Source: an uncultured Alphaproteobacteria bacterium
GTDB lineage: Bacteria > Pseudomonadota > Alphaproteobacteria > Methylaequorales > Methylaequoraceae
Length of the DNA: 50,622 nucleotides
NCBI GenBank assembly: GCA_902536485.1
Contig: CACAXP010000006.1
Location: 1-50,622 of the forward strand
Direction of reading: 5' to 3'
The notes beneath the pieces were generated by a model. That model was not told the origin of the DNA and ran no database searches. It was given only the letters and a program-made list of their open reading frames with translations. The translations under genes were made by a program, and so were the position numbers. Below, piece by piece: positions 29,507 to 38,603 of the stretch (its first letter is position 1; each line of letters begins with the position of its first letter).

Positions 29507-32500
29507 TCAAAAGTTTATTCATCTTAGGAATTACACACAATATTCTCTATCGAAGGGTGCAATTAAAATAAACGAGTTAATTCAATTCTGTACAAAAAAT
29601 AATATTCCTTCTATCTCAATAACAGATTTTAATAATTTATTTGGGTGTATGGAGTTTTCTATTGAATGTATAAAAAATGGTATAAAACCAATTTTGGGCT
29701 CTAATATTTTTGTGAGGAGCGAAAATTTTGCTCCTGGTTTTCTTCTTCTACTATGTAAAAATGAAAAAGGATTTCAAAACTTATCTAAATTAATTTCTAT
29801 TTCAAGTCTTAAAAATTCTGCTAATTCTGATGTATTTGTAACATTTAGCAATTTAAAAAAATATAGCGAGGGTTTAATTTGTCTTTCAGGTGGTCAGTTT
29901 GGGATTTTGACTGAAAATTATCAGTTAAACAACTTTAGAGTTTCAGATAAACTCATAAAGATTTTTCAAGATATTTATCAAAGTGATTATTTTCTTGAAA
30001 TTCAAAGATTAAAAAAAAAAGAGGAAAACTTTAATAATTTTTTAATCTCTAAATCTTTAAGTCTTAATATTCCATTAGTTGCTACAAATGAGAATTTTTT
30101 CTTAGATAAAAAATTTTATACTTCTCACGATGCATTATTAAGTATTTCTGAGCAAAAATACATTGATTCCGAAGATAGATTAAAAAGTAGTTCAGAATAT
30201 TATTTAAAAAAAGAGTCACATATGTTAGACGTTTTCTCTGATATACCTTCAGCATTATGGAATACAGGAGTAATAGCAAAGAAATGTAATTTTCATCTTG
30301 ACGAAAAACCAACTGTTCTTCCTAAAGTTTTTTCTTCAAAAATCGAAGAGGACAATTCTTTGAAAAAAAAGTCTGAAGAAGGTCTTTTAATTAGACTAAA
30401 AAAAAATAATTATAACGAAAATGTAACATCTAATTATAAAAAAAGATTAGATTATGAGCTTCAAATTATTACCAAAATGGGTTATTCAGGCTATTTTTTA
30501 ATAGTTTCAGATTTTATAAACTGGGCAAAAAAAAATTATATACCAGTTGGGCCTGGAAGAGGTTCTGGAGCTGGGTCTTTAGTTGCTTGGTCACTATTTA
30601 TTACTGACCTTGATCCTATTAAATTTGGATTATTATTTGAAAGATTTTTAAATCCTGAAAGAGTTTCACTTCCTGATTTTGATATTGATTTTTGTATGGA
30701 AAAAAGAGATGAAGTTATTTCATATGTAAAAAAAAAATATGGAGAGCTTAACGTTGCACAGATAATTACCTTTGGTTCATTTCAGGCGAGAGCAGCTATT
30801 AGAGATGTAGGAAGGGTAATGCAATTACCATTAAATTTAGTTGATGATATATGCAAAATGATACCGTACAACCCTGCACAACCTATAAGATTAAGTGAAA
30901 CTTTAGGTGATGATAAAATTAAAAAACTAATTAAAAATGACTTAAATATTAAAAAGCTTTTTAAAATTTCAATTGATTTAGAGGGCTTATATCGTCACGT
31001 TTCTACTCATGCGGCTGGAATAGTAATTTCAGACACATCCCTTCTAAATTTACTTCCACTTTATAAAGATCCAAAGTCAGATATTCCAGTTACTCAATTT
31101 TCTATGAAGTATGTTGAAAAAATGGGATTGATAAAATTTGATTTTCTAGGATTAAAAACTTTAAGTGTAATTGATAAAGCATGTAAATATTTAAAAGATA
31201 TAGGTAAAACATTAGATATTAATGAACTTCCTTTAGATAATTTAAAGACTTTTGAACTTCTTAAAAGAGGCGATACCACAGGAGTTTTTCAACTTGAAGG
31301 TCAAGGTATGAAAGATACGCTCAAAAAAGTTCTTCCCGATAGATTTGAGGATATTATTGCTGTTGTTTCACTTTATAGACCAGGACCAATGGATAATATT
31401 CCAACTTATATAAATAGAAAACAAGGCAAAGAATCATATCAGTATTTGCATCCTTCATTAAAAGAAATTTTAAATGAAACTTATGGAATTATGGTTTATC
31501 AAGAACAGGTGATGTTAATTGCTCAAAAATTAGCAGGGTTTAGTTTGGCAAAAGCTGATTTACTGAGAAGAGCAATGGGAAAAAAAATTAGATCAGAAAT
31601 GCTTGCACAGAAATCAAATTTCGTTAATGGATGTATCAAAAACAATATTCCAGAAAGTAAAGCTCAAAATTTGTTTAATGAAATAGAAAAATTTGCAGGT
31701 TATGGTTTTAATAAAAGTCACGCAGCTGCGTACGCAAAAATAGCTTATCAAACAGCATTTTTAAAAGCTAATTACCCTCTTGAGTTTTTTTGTTCACTAA
31801 TGAACTATGATATAGGCAATTTTGAAAAGATTTCTAATTACTGTTTTGAAATTAAAAGATTAAATTTTGAATTATTCCCTCCTGATATCAATAAATCTGA
31901 TGTATTTTTTAAAGTTATCTATAATCAAAAAAATAAAGCAATTGGAATAAGTTATGGGTTGAGTGCAATAAAAAATATTGGTGAAAATTCAGTTTTAGAA
32001 TTACTAGAGGAAAGAAATAAGAATGGAAAATTTAATACCCTCATTGATCTATTAAAAAGGGTAAATAATAAAACATTGAATAAAAAAGTATTAGAAGGTT
32101 TAATTTTTTCAGGATCTTTAAATTCTATAGAAAAAAATCAAAATTTCTTGTTAACAAACATAGATAAAATAATCAGTTTTAATTCAAGTTATCATAAGAA
32201 TGTTTCAAAGGATCAGGGTAATTTGTTTACTGATTTTATAGATCAAAAACAATTTGATTCATCTAATTATAAAGAGTGCAAGTTTGAAGAAAAGTTAACA
32301 ATGGAGTATGATTCTTTTGGATTTTACTTATCAGACCATCCTTCAAAATTTTATAAAACATTGAATAATGATAAAAGTGTATCAGATATTAAAAATATCA
32401 ATGATTTTAAATTTGACAATAACCAATCGAATCAATCGTTTAGCTTAATCTGTCTCATTTCCGAAATAAATCAAAGAACATCCAAAAATGGTAAAAAATA

Positions 32501-32924
32501 TTGTTTTCTAAATTTATCAGATGAGACGGGATGTATTGATACAATATGTTTTTCTGAAGTATTAGAATCTGTGCAAAATTATTTGACAATTGGAAAAGTT
32601 GTTTTCGTAAGGCTTTCATTTCAAAATTTTAAAGACCTCAGTAGGGCTGTTATTTCGTCAGTAAATCCATTAGACGATTCTGAAAATAAATTAAAATATT
32701 TAATTTCATTAGACAAAGATATTTTAGACTATCAAAACTTAAAAATGTTATTAGATGAATATAGCAGTGGTAATTGCGAATTTTTTTTTAAAGTTTTACA
32801 TTCCGATCATGCTATAAAAATAAAGAGTAATAACAAATTTAACGTCAATATGGATTTTTTGATGTCTTTAAAAAATACAAAGGGTGTAATAGGTATTGAA
32901 GAAATTAATGAAAAAAAATATTGA
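29496..32924 (+). CDS. dnaE: DNA polymerase III alpha subunit
   Basis: The catalytic subunit of the replicative polymerase. The 1142 residues contain an N-terminal PHP domain, C-family polymerase core with acidic motif PDFDIDF (Asp394, Asp396, Asp398), GPGRGSGAGSLVAW, the helix-hairpin-helix and beta-clamp region, and a C-terminal OB domain. The PHP metal ligands are degenerate (HLRNYT and TDF), as in E. coli, so proofreading should rely on a separate DnaQ. The start is TTG at 29496, inside lolD, with AGG at 29485-29487. It is followed by a 92-nt gap, one of the largest in the window. Confidence 0.97.
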   Translation: MKSSQKFIHLRNYTQYSLSKGAIKINELIQFCTKNNIPSISITDFNNLFGCMEFSIECIKNGIKPILGSNIFVRSENFAPGFLLLLCKNEKGFQNLSKLISISSLKNSANSDVFVTFSNLKKYSEGLICLSGGQFGILTENYQLNNFRVSDKLIKIFQDIYQSDYFLEIQRLKKKEENFNNFLISKSLSLNIPLVATNENFFLDKKFYTSHDALLSISEQKYIDSEDRLKSSSEYYLKKESHMLDVFSDIPSALWNTGVIAKKCNFHLDEKPTVLPKVFSSKIEEDNSLKKKSEEGLLIRLKKNNYNENVTSNYKKRLDYELQIITKMGYSGYFLIVSDFINWAKKNYIPVGPGRGSGAGSLVAWSLFITDLDPIKFGLLFERFLNPERVSLPDFDIDFCMEKRDEVISYVKKKYGELNVAQIITFGSFQARAAIRDVGRVMQLPLNLVDDICKMIPYNPAQPIRLSETLGDDKIKKLIKNDLNIKKLFKISIDLEGLYRHVSTHAAGIVISDTSLLNLLPLYKDPKSDIPVTQFSMKYVEKMGLIKFDFLGLKTLSVIDKACKYLKDIGKTLDINELPLDNLKTFELLKRGDTTGVFQLEGQGMKDTLKKVLPDRFEDIIAVVSLYRPGPMDNIPTYINRKQGKESYQYLHPSLKEILNETYGIMVYQEQVMLIAQKLAGFSLAKADLLRRAMGKKIRSEMLAQKSNFVNGCIKNNIPESKAQNLFNEIEKFAGYGFNKSHAAAYAKIAYQTAFLKANYPLEFFCSLMNYDIGNFEKISNYCFEIKRLNFELFPPDINKSDVFFKVIYNQKNKAIGISYGLSAIKNIGENSVLELLEERNKNGKFNTLIDLLKRVNNKTLNKKVLEGLIFSGSLNSIEKNQNFLLTNIDKIISFNSSYHKNVSKDQGNLFTDFIDQKQFDSSNYKECKFEEKLTMEYDSFGFYLSDHPSKFYKTLNNDKSVSDIKNINDFKFDNNQSNQSFSLICLISEINQRTSKNGKKYCFLNLSDETGCIDTICFSEVLESVQNYLTIGKVVFVRLSFQNFKDLSRAVISSVNPLDDSENKLKYLISLDKDILDYQNLKMLLDEYSSGNCEFFFKVLHSDHAIKIKSNNKFNVNMDFLMSLKNTKGVIGIEEINEKKY

Positions 32925-32948
32925 TTTATATTTTTAAAAATGTATTTA
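32921..32948 (+). promoter_or_regulatory. possible rpsB promoter
   Basis: TTGATT (32921-32926, overlapping the dnaE stop) and TATTTA (32943-32948) are 16 nt apart. Transcription would start near 32955, about 10 nt before the leader hairpin, which is where a dedicated rpsB-tsf promoter would be expected. The match is only moderate, and AT-rich DNA gives many such pairs. Confidence 0.35.
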
Positions 32949-32965
32949 TTAAAAATAATTCCATA

Positions 32966-33012
32966 CACGTAACATCTCTGGTGCTATTTGTTACGTGAAA
33001 GTAAAACCGGAG
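32966..33012 (+). promoter_or_regulatory. candidate rpsB leader pseudoknot occluding the ribosome binding site
   Basis: A perfect 8-bp stem, CACGTAAC (32966-32973) with GTTACGTG (32990-32997), encloses a 16-nt loop. Loop bases CTCTGG (32976-32981) can pair with CCGGAG (33007-33012), which includes the rpsB Shine-Dalgarno GGAG, giving six pairs with one G-U. Together they make an H-type pseudoknot. There is no T-run after the stem, so it is not a terminator. By analogy with S2 autogenous control of rpsB-tsf in E. coli, it could let S2 block its own translation. The pairing is seen; the function is inferred. Confidence 0.6.
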
Positions 33013-33016
33013 AATT

Positions 33017-33715
33017 ATGCAAGCTATATCAATAAAAGATCTATTAGATGCTGGTGTTCATTTTGGTCATAAGACTAATAGATGGAACCCTAAGATGGCT
33101 GAATTTTTATATGGTCACCGAAATGGAATTCACATAATTGATCTTCAAAAGACAGTTGTTCTATTGAACGAAGCTTTAAAAATCCTAAAAGAATTTTCAT
33201 CTCAAGGTAAAAATGTTCTTTTTGTTGGAACAAAAAGGCAAGCCTCAGATTTAATTGAAAAATATGCCAAATCTTGTAATCAATTTTTCATAAATAAAAG
33301 GTGGCTTGGTGGAATTCTGACTAATTGGGATACTATCCAAAATTCGATTAAAAGATTAAAAAAAATTGAAGATATTTTAGAAAATCATTCTCAATCTTAC
33401 ACAAAAAAAGAATTACTTAAATTTCAAAATACAGCTGAAAAGCTCAATAAATCAATAGGTGGAATCAAAGATCTGAACTCAAAACCTGACCTACTATTTA
33501 TTATTGATACGAATAAAGAATTTCTTGCTGTAAAGGAAGCTAATAAATCTGAGATTCCAATCGTGGCAATTCTCGATTCTAACTCAAATCCAGTAGGTAT
33601 TGATTATCCTATTCCTGGAAATGATGATGCTATAAGGTCAATTGAGTTTTATTGTAATGCAGTAGCTGAAACAATTAATGAAAATAAAATAAACAATCAA
33701 AGCTTAAAAACTTAG
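33017..33715 (+). CDS. rpsB: 30S ribosomal protein S2
   Basis: S2 binds the small subunit at the head-body junction together with S1. The 232 residues begin with the conserved KDLLDAGVHFGHKTNRWNPK, then NGIHIIDLQKT, FVGTKRQA, RWLGGILTNW and the C-terminal IPIVAILDSNSNP. Start ATG has GGAG at 33009-33012, four nt upstream, inside the candidate pseudoknot. Unlike some alphaproteobacterial S2 proteins it has no long C-terminal extension. tsf follows after 13 nt. Confidence 0.98.
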   Translation: MQAISIKDLLDAGVHFGHKTNRWNPKMAEFLYGHRNGIHIIDLQKTVVLLNEALKILKEFSSQGKNVLFVGTKRQASDLIEKYAKSCNQFFINKRWLGGILTNWDTIQNSIKRLKKIEDILENHSQSYTKKELLKFQNTAEKLNKSIGGIKDLNSKPDLLFIIDTNKEFLAVKEANKSEIPIVAILDSNSNPVGIDYPIPGNDDAIRSIEFYCNAVAETINENKINNQSLKT

Positions 33716-33728
33716 AGTAAAGGCTAAA

Positions 33729-34595
33729 ATGTCATTTTCATCAGAAGATATAAAAAAATTAAGAGATAAAACCGGGGCAGGAATGTTGGATTGCAAAAAA
33801 GCTTTGGATGAAACTAAAGATATTGATAAAGCAATTGATTGGTTGAGGAAGAAAGGGATTAATACAGCACAAAAAAAATCAGAAAGATCGGCTACAGATG
33901 GACTTATTACTATAAAAATTGAAAATAATACTGGTGTAATTTTAGAAATTAATTCTGAAACAGATTTTGTTGCTAAAAATGAAAATTTCCAAGAATTCTG
34001 TGAAACTATCTCAAGTTTGTGTGCTAAAAATAATATTCAAGACCTTGATAACCTTCTTGACTCTACTTTTGATAACTCGGGTAATAAAGTCAAAGACGAA
34101 CTAACAAACCTAATATCAAAACTTGGTGAAAATATAGTAATTAAGAGATTAGAAATCATAAATGATCCAAATTTAAAGCTACAAAAATATCTACACAATT
34201 CCGTCTCAGAAAATTCAGGCAAACTTGGAGTACTTTTATCTTTTAGTGTGAAGGAAGATAATGTTAAAGTTAGTGAGTTGTCCAAACAAATATGTATGCA
34301 CATCGCAGCTACTGAACCAAAATCAATAGATACTGATTCCTTGGATAAGTCATTAGTTTCTAAAGAAAGAGATATATACCAAGATCAACTTAAATCTTCA
34401 GGAAAGCCTGACAACATTATTGAAAAAATTATAGAGGGCAAGATTAAAAAATTTTATGAAGATGTTTGTTTGTTGGAACAATCTTTTGTTATCGATAATA
34501 AAATTAAGATTAAAGATGTCATATCTGAATTTAACAAAAATAATAATCTGGACTTAACTATCAAGAATTACTTTATTTTTAAATTAGGTCTATAA
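33729..34595 (+). CDS. tsf: translation elongation factor Ts
   Basis: EF-Ts recycles EF-Tu by exchanging GDP for GTP. The 288 residues have the N-terminal UBA-like domain (KLRDKTGAGMLDCKKAL), the TDFVAKN motif that inserts into EF-Tu, and the two subdomains of the core. It begins 13 nt after rpsB, with AAAGG upstream (about 33719-33723), the classic rpsB-tsf pair. Any control at the rpsB leader should affect both. Confidence 0.97.
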   Translation: MSFSSEDIKKLRDKTGAGMLDCKKALDETKDIDKAIDWLRKKGINTAQKKSERSATDGLITIKIENNTGVILEINSETDFVAKNENFQEFCETISSLCAKNNIQDLDNLLDSTFDNSGNKVKDELTNLISKLGENIVIKRLEIINDPNLKLQKYLHNSVSENSGKLGVLLSFSVKEDNVKVSELSKQICMHIAATEPKSIDTDSLDKSLVSKERDIYQDQLKSSGKPDNIIEKIIEGKIKKFYEDVCLLEQSFVIDNKIKIKDVISEFNKNNNLDLTIKNYFIFKLGL

Positions 34596-34610
34596 CAAAA
34601 CCATTTCATT

Positions 34611-35327
34611 TTGATAAGTCTAAAAAAAAAGCATATCTTACTGAAATTATCAGGTGAATCATTAATGGGAGATAATGATTTTGGGATAGATCTTGACACT
34701 ATCAACTCTATAACTGAGCAAATAGTGAACATTCACAATAATGGGACTAAGTTTTCTATTGTAGTTGGAGGGGGTAATATATTTAGGGGAATCTCTGCAT
34801 CTTCATTTGGGATGGATAGGTCATCAGCCGATTATACAGGAATGATGGCAACAGTGATAAATTCTTTGGTACTACAAAATTCCTTGGAACAAAAAGGAGT
34901 ACAAACAAGAGTACTCTCTGCCCTAAAAATGGACACAGTCTGTGAACCTTACATTAGAAGAAGAGCAATTAGGCATATTGAAAAGAATAGAATAGTCATT
35001 TTTGCCGCAGGCACAGGTAATCCATTTTTTACCACTGATACCGCAGCTAGTCTTAGAGCGTCTGAAATGAAGTGTGATTTTTTACTTAAGGCAACAAAGG
35101 TTGATGGGATTTATGATTCTGATCCATTTAAAAATTCTAAAGCAAAAAAATTTGATGAACTAAGTTATGATGATGTTATTCGTAAAAATTTAAAAGTAAT
35201 GGATATAACCGCAATAACACTGGCTAAGGAGAATAAAATTCCAATTGTAGTTTTTTCAATATTGCAAAAGGATTCTTTAATTGAGATAATAAATGGTAAT
35301 GGTTCTTTTACAACCATAAAAGGGTAG
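34611..35327 (+). CDS. pyrH: UMP kinase
   Basis: Phosphorylates UMP to UDP in pyrimidine nucleotide synthesis. The 238 residues belong to the amino-acid kinase fold: [11 protein letters not shown] at the N-terminus, [10 protein letters not shown], the uridylate loop, and [15 protein letters not shown]. The start is TTG at 34611, chosen because it gives the family's N-terminus and no ATG is available; there is no clear ribosome site. It is followed by frr after 4 nt, the common pyrH-frr pair. Confidence 0.96.
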   Translation: MISLKKKHILLKLSGESLMGDNDFGIDLDTINSITEQIVNIHNNGTKFSIVVGGGNIFRGISASSFGMDRSSADYTGMMATVINSLVLQNSLEQKGVQTRVLSALKMDTVCEPYIRRRAIRHIEKNRIVIFAAGTGNPFFTTDTAASLRASEMKCDFLLKATKVDGIYDSDPFKNSKAKKFDELSYDDVIRKNLKVMDITAITLAKENKIPIVVFSILQKDSLIEIINGNGSFTTIKG

Positions 35328-35331
35328 AGTT

Positions 35332-35883
35332 GTGTTTGATTTAAAGATATATGAAGAAAAAATGGAAAAAGCTATTGATGTTTTAAAAAGAGAATTTTCC
35401 GGACTAAGAACAGGTAGAGCCTCCACTTCATTACTAGATCCAATTTTTGTTGAAGCTTATGGTTCAAAGGTACCATTGAATCAGGTTTCTAATATTAGTG
35501 TCCCTGAATCTAGATTATTAATAGTTCAAGTTTGGGATGATTCGCTTGTTAATATTGTAGAAAATTCAATAAGAAACTCTAACCTTGGGCTTAATCCTAT
35601 GATTGAGGGAAGCTTGATAAGAATACCCATTCCTGAACTGTCCGAAGAAAGAAGAATAGAGATAGTAAAAATTGCTTCTAAATATTCTGAAGATTCTAAG
35701 GTTTCAATTAGAAATATTCGTAGAGATGCTATGGAAAAAATAAAAAACCTTGAAAAAAACAAAGAAATTTCTCAAGATGAATCTTTCAAATTTTACGATG
35801 AAGTTCAAAGTATGACTAAAAATTTGATTGAAAAAATTGATACTTTATTTACTGATAAGGAAAAAGATATATTAAGAGTATAA
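35332..35883 (+). CDS. frr: ribosome recycling factor
   Basis: With EF-G it splits post-termination ribosomes. The 183 residues show the family's three-helix bundle, with LKREFSGLRTGRAS, the domain II beta region (VPLNQVSNISVPE, then LIVQVWD), and RRDAMEKIKNLEKNKEIS. The start is GTG at 35332, with AAAAGGG at about 35317-35323. Confidence 0.97.
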   Translation: MFDLKIYEEKMEKAIDVLKREFSGLRTGRASTSLLDPIFVEAYGSKVPLNQVSNISVPESRLLIVQVWDDSLVNIVENSIRNSNLGLNPMIEGSLIRIPIPELSEERRIEIVKIASKYSEDSKVSIRNIRRDAMEKIKNLEKNKEISQDESFKFYDEVQSMTKNLIEKIDTLFTDKEKDILRV

Positions 35884-35893
35884 TCAATGACTA

Positions 35894-36601
35894 ATGACTC
35901 ATGGAATTGATACTATAAATTTGTTTCCTTCTCATGTTGCATTTATAATGGACGGGAACAGAAGATGGGCAAAAAAAAATAATCTTCCTGTTATTGACGG
36001 TCACAAAAAAGGTGCTGAAATAATCAAAAAAATTGTCCGTAAATCAATCAAACTTAATATTAAATATCTAACATTTTACGGATTTTCTGCTGAAAATTGG
36101 AATAGAAGTAAACATGAGGTCTTTCAATTGCAGTCATTATTAAAACTCTACCTTGATTCTGAAACTGATAATTTTATGAAAAATCAAATAAATTTTTCAT
36201 TTATAGGTGATATTGGGAAGTTTGATTATCTAATTAGAGAAAAACTATATAATTTACAAAAAGCAACAAGTAGTTTTAAAAAACTTTTTTTTACCTTAGC
36301 CTTAGGTTATGGTTCTAGGGGTGAAATTTTAGGTGCAATAAATAAAATTTTAAAAAAAAAAATTAAAAACAATATTACAGAAAGAGATATTTCTGAAAAT
36401 TTAATGACAAGTCACTTGCCTGAACCAGATCTTATCATAAGAACATCTGGAGAAAAGAGGTTGTCAAATTTTCTTTTATGGCAAATTGCTTATTCTGAAT
36501 TATACTTTACTAAAACCCAATGGCCAGATTTTGATGTTAACAGATACATGATTGCTTTAAAAAATTTTATTAATAGAAAAAGAAGATATGGAGGAGATTA
36601 A
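35894..36601 (+). CDS. uppS: undecaprenyl diphosphate synthase
   Basis: A cis-prenyltransferase that builds the C55 lipid carrier for peptidoglycan and O-antigen. The 235 residues contain the active-site MDGNRRWA (Asp20), FYGFSAENWNRS, and RTSGEKRLSNFLLWQ with the Mg/diphosphate-binding end EL near the C-terminus. An upstream ATG at 35887 is out of frame. Its stop overlaps cdsA by one base. Confidence 0.97.
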   Translation: MTHGIDTINLFPSHVAFIMDGNRRWAKKNNLPVIDGHKKGAEIIKKIVRKSIKLNIKYLTFYGFSAENWNRSKHEVFQLQSLLKLYLDSETDNFMKNQINFSFIGDIGKFDYLIREKLYNLQKATSSFKKLFFTLALGYGSRGEILGAINKILKKKIKNNITERDISENLMTSHLPEPDLIIRTSGEKRLSNFLLWQIAYSELYFTKTQWPDFDVNRYMIALKNFINRKRRYGGD

Positions 36602-37431
36602 TGGTAAAAGATTTCCAATTAAGGTTTTTTTCATCAATTTTTCTTTTTATTCCTTTATTTCTTCTTTTTTCAAAAAATAATTTTATTTTTTTATTAGTTA
36701 TTCTACTCTTACTTTCACTTAGTCTATGGGAATTTTTTAGATTAAAAAGTTTTAAAGATTATCTTAAAAAAAAAAAAAAAACTAATATATTACTTAGTCG
36801 GTATAAGATTTCTGGTTTAGATTTTGTTATAATATTTAAAGTTAATTTTTTATTATTGTTAACTTTTTATTATTCAAACTACATTTTGCTTTTCGTAATA
36901 TTAATTTTTTTCTTTTTGTATTCTTATTTAATATTAAAGTTTGATTTTGAGAAGCTTTTAGGTCTAGTTTATTGCTCAGCCCCCTTCTTTATATTGGTAA
37001 ATCTCAGATATGATAATAATTATGAACAATTTTTATTTTTTATTTTCTTTTTTACGATTTTAACCGATGTATTCTCATTTTTTTCAGGAAAAATTTTTAA
37101 AGGAAAAAAAATTTATCCGTCAATAAGCGCTGGTAAAACTGTGTCCGGCACAATTGGAGGAATTTTAATTCCTTGTATACTTTCTTTATTCATGTTTATT
37201 AATTTAAAAGATTTTTATTTAGTTCTATTTTCTTCAATATTTTTTTCCATGATTGTTCAGCTAGGAGATGTTTTGGAATCATATTTTAAGAGATTGTGTA
37301 ATGTTAAAGATAGTGGAAACTTAATTCCTGGTCATGGTGGAGTTTTAGATAGATTTGATGGATTGTTTTTATTAGTAATGGTAATATTTATATTAAAAAT
37401 ACTAAATTTTAATTTTTTTTTTATAATATAA
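36601..37431 (+). CDS. cdsA: phosphatidate cytidylyltransferase
   Basis: Makes CDP-diacylglycerol, the precursor of bacterial phospholipids, in the inner membrane. The 276 residues form about seven to eight membrane helices and end with the family signature QLGDVLESYFKRLCNVKDSG followed by PGHGGVLDRFDG. A run of 16 A (36766-36781) encodes five consecutive Lys (56-60) in a cytoplasmic loop and is a slippage-prone tract. Phe and Leu codons are extremely T-rich. It overlaps uppS by one base; dxr follows after 6 nt. Confidence 0.95.
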   Translation: MVKDFQLRFFSSIFLFIPLFLLFSKNNFIFLLVILLLLSLSLWEFFRLKSFKDYLKKKKKTNILLSRYKISGLDFVIIFKVNFLLLLTFYYSNYILLFVILIFFFLYSYLILKFDFEKLLGLVYCSAPFFILVNLRYDNNYEQFLFFIFFFTILTDVFSFFSGKIFKGKKIYPSISAGKTVSGTIGGILIPCILSLFMFINLKDFYLVLFSSIFFSMIVQLGDVLESYFKRLCNVKDSGNLIPGHGGVLDRFDGLFLLVMVIFILKILNFNFFFII

Positions 37432-37437
37432 AATTAG

Positions 37438-38598
37438 ATGAAAAAAAAAATTACTATATTTGGTTCAACCGGTTCAATAGGCGATTCTACTTTAGATCTT
37501 GTAAAGAGCCATCCTGAAAAATACGAAATAGTTGGTTTAACTATTAATAATAACTATAAAAAATTAATTAAGCAGGTAAAAAGTTTTAAACCAAAGATAG
37601 TATCCATAAATGATAATGAATCTTATAAAAAATTTAAGGAAATTAATCAAAATCAAAGTCTAAAAGTCGTTAATGGCAAAGATTGTTATGATGAAATTCT
37701 TAATTATCAAACAGACATGGTTGTAGCTGCTATTACTGGGTCAACTGGATTGATGCCAGTTGTCAAGGCTGTAAAAAAGGGCATTCCTATTGCATTAGCA
37801 AACAAAGAGAGTCTTGTTTGTTCTGGGTCATTGATCACATCAATTGCTAAACAAAATGGTTCAATTATACTTCCAGTTGATTCTGAACATAATGCAATTT
37901 TTCAAGTATTAGATACAAAAAATCGTTCAAAGGTTTCAAAGCTAATTTTAACAGCATCTGGTGGTCCTTTTTTAAAGAAAGAAACTAAAGATCTTGTTGA
38001 TATTACTCCAGAACAGGCCGTGAAACATCCTAATTGGTCTATGGGAAAAAAAATCTCCGTTGACTCTGCAACAATGATGAACAAGGGTCTTGAACTAATA
38101 GAGGCACATTATTTATTTGAGATGCCTTACAAAAAAATTGATGTCATAATCCATCCAGAATCTATTATTCATTCCTGTGTTGAGTATGATGATGGTTCTA
38201 TTTTGTCTCAAATGGGAACACCTGATATGCGTATACCTATTTCTTTTGTTCTAGCATATCCAGACAGAATTTCTAACTCCGCGAAAAAGCTTGAATTAGG
38301 GAGGGTTAAACAACTTACTTTTCTGGAACCTGATCTAAGAAAATTTCCATGTTTAGAACTTGCCTATGAAGCTTTAAAAATTAAAAAGAGTGCCCCAACA
38401 ATTCTTAACGCTGCCAATGAGATAGCTGTCGATGCATTTTTATCTAATAAAATTAAGTATTTATCTATACCAAAATTAGTGGAAAAAACTTTAAATAAAG
38501 CTTCATTTTCCAATATCAATAGTATAAAAGAAGTAATAGAAATAGATAAAAATTCAAGGCAAATAGCAACGAGTATGGTTATTTCTGGAAAGTATTAG
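37438..38598 (+). CDS. dxr: 1-deoxy-D-xylulose 5-phosphate reductoisomerase
   Basis: The second step of the MEP isoprenoid pathway (also called ispC). The 386 residues contain the NADPH-binding GSTGSIGDSTLDLV at the N-terminus, ALANKESLVCSG, metal ligands in PVDSEHNAIFQ, and HPNWSMGKKISVDSATMMNK followed by GLELIEAHYLF. Full length. Its product route feeds the uppS substrate encoded two genes upstream. Confidence 0.98.
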   Translation: MKKKITIFGSTGSIGDSTLDLVKSHPEKYEIVGLTINNNYKKLIKQVKSFKPKIVSINDNESYKKFKEINQNQSLKVVNGKDCYDEILNYQTDMVVAAITGSTGLMPVVKAVKKGIPIALANKESLVCSGSLITSIAKQNGSIILPVDSEHNAIFQVLDTKNRSKVSKLILTASGGPFLKKETKDLVDITPEQAVKHPNWSMGKKISVDSATMMNKGLELIEAHYLFEMPYKKIDVIIHPESIIHSCVEYDDGSILSQMGTPDMRIPISFVLAYPDRISNSAKKLELGRVKQLTFLEPDLRKFPCLELAYEALKIKKSAPTILNAANEIAVDAFLSNKIKYLSIPKLVEKTLNKASFSNINSIKEVIEIDKNSRQIATSMVISGKY

Positions 38599-38603
38599 TT
38601 TTC

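Noticed and set aside
29496..29720. Degenerate PHP metal site in DnaE (HLRNYT, TDF)
   Set aside because: E. coli DnaE has the same kind of degeneration; it is normal where DnaQ proofreads.
32966..32997. Hairpin after dnaE as an intrinsic terminator
   Set aside because: No T-run follows the stem (AAAGTAAAA follows), and the loop pairs with the rpsB ribosome site, so a leader structure fits better.
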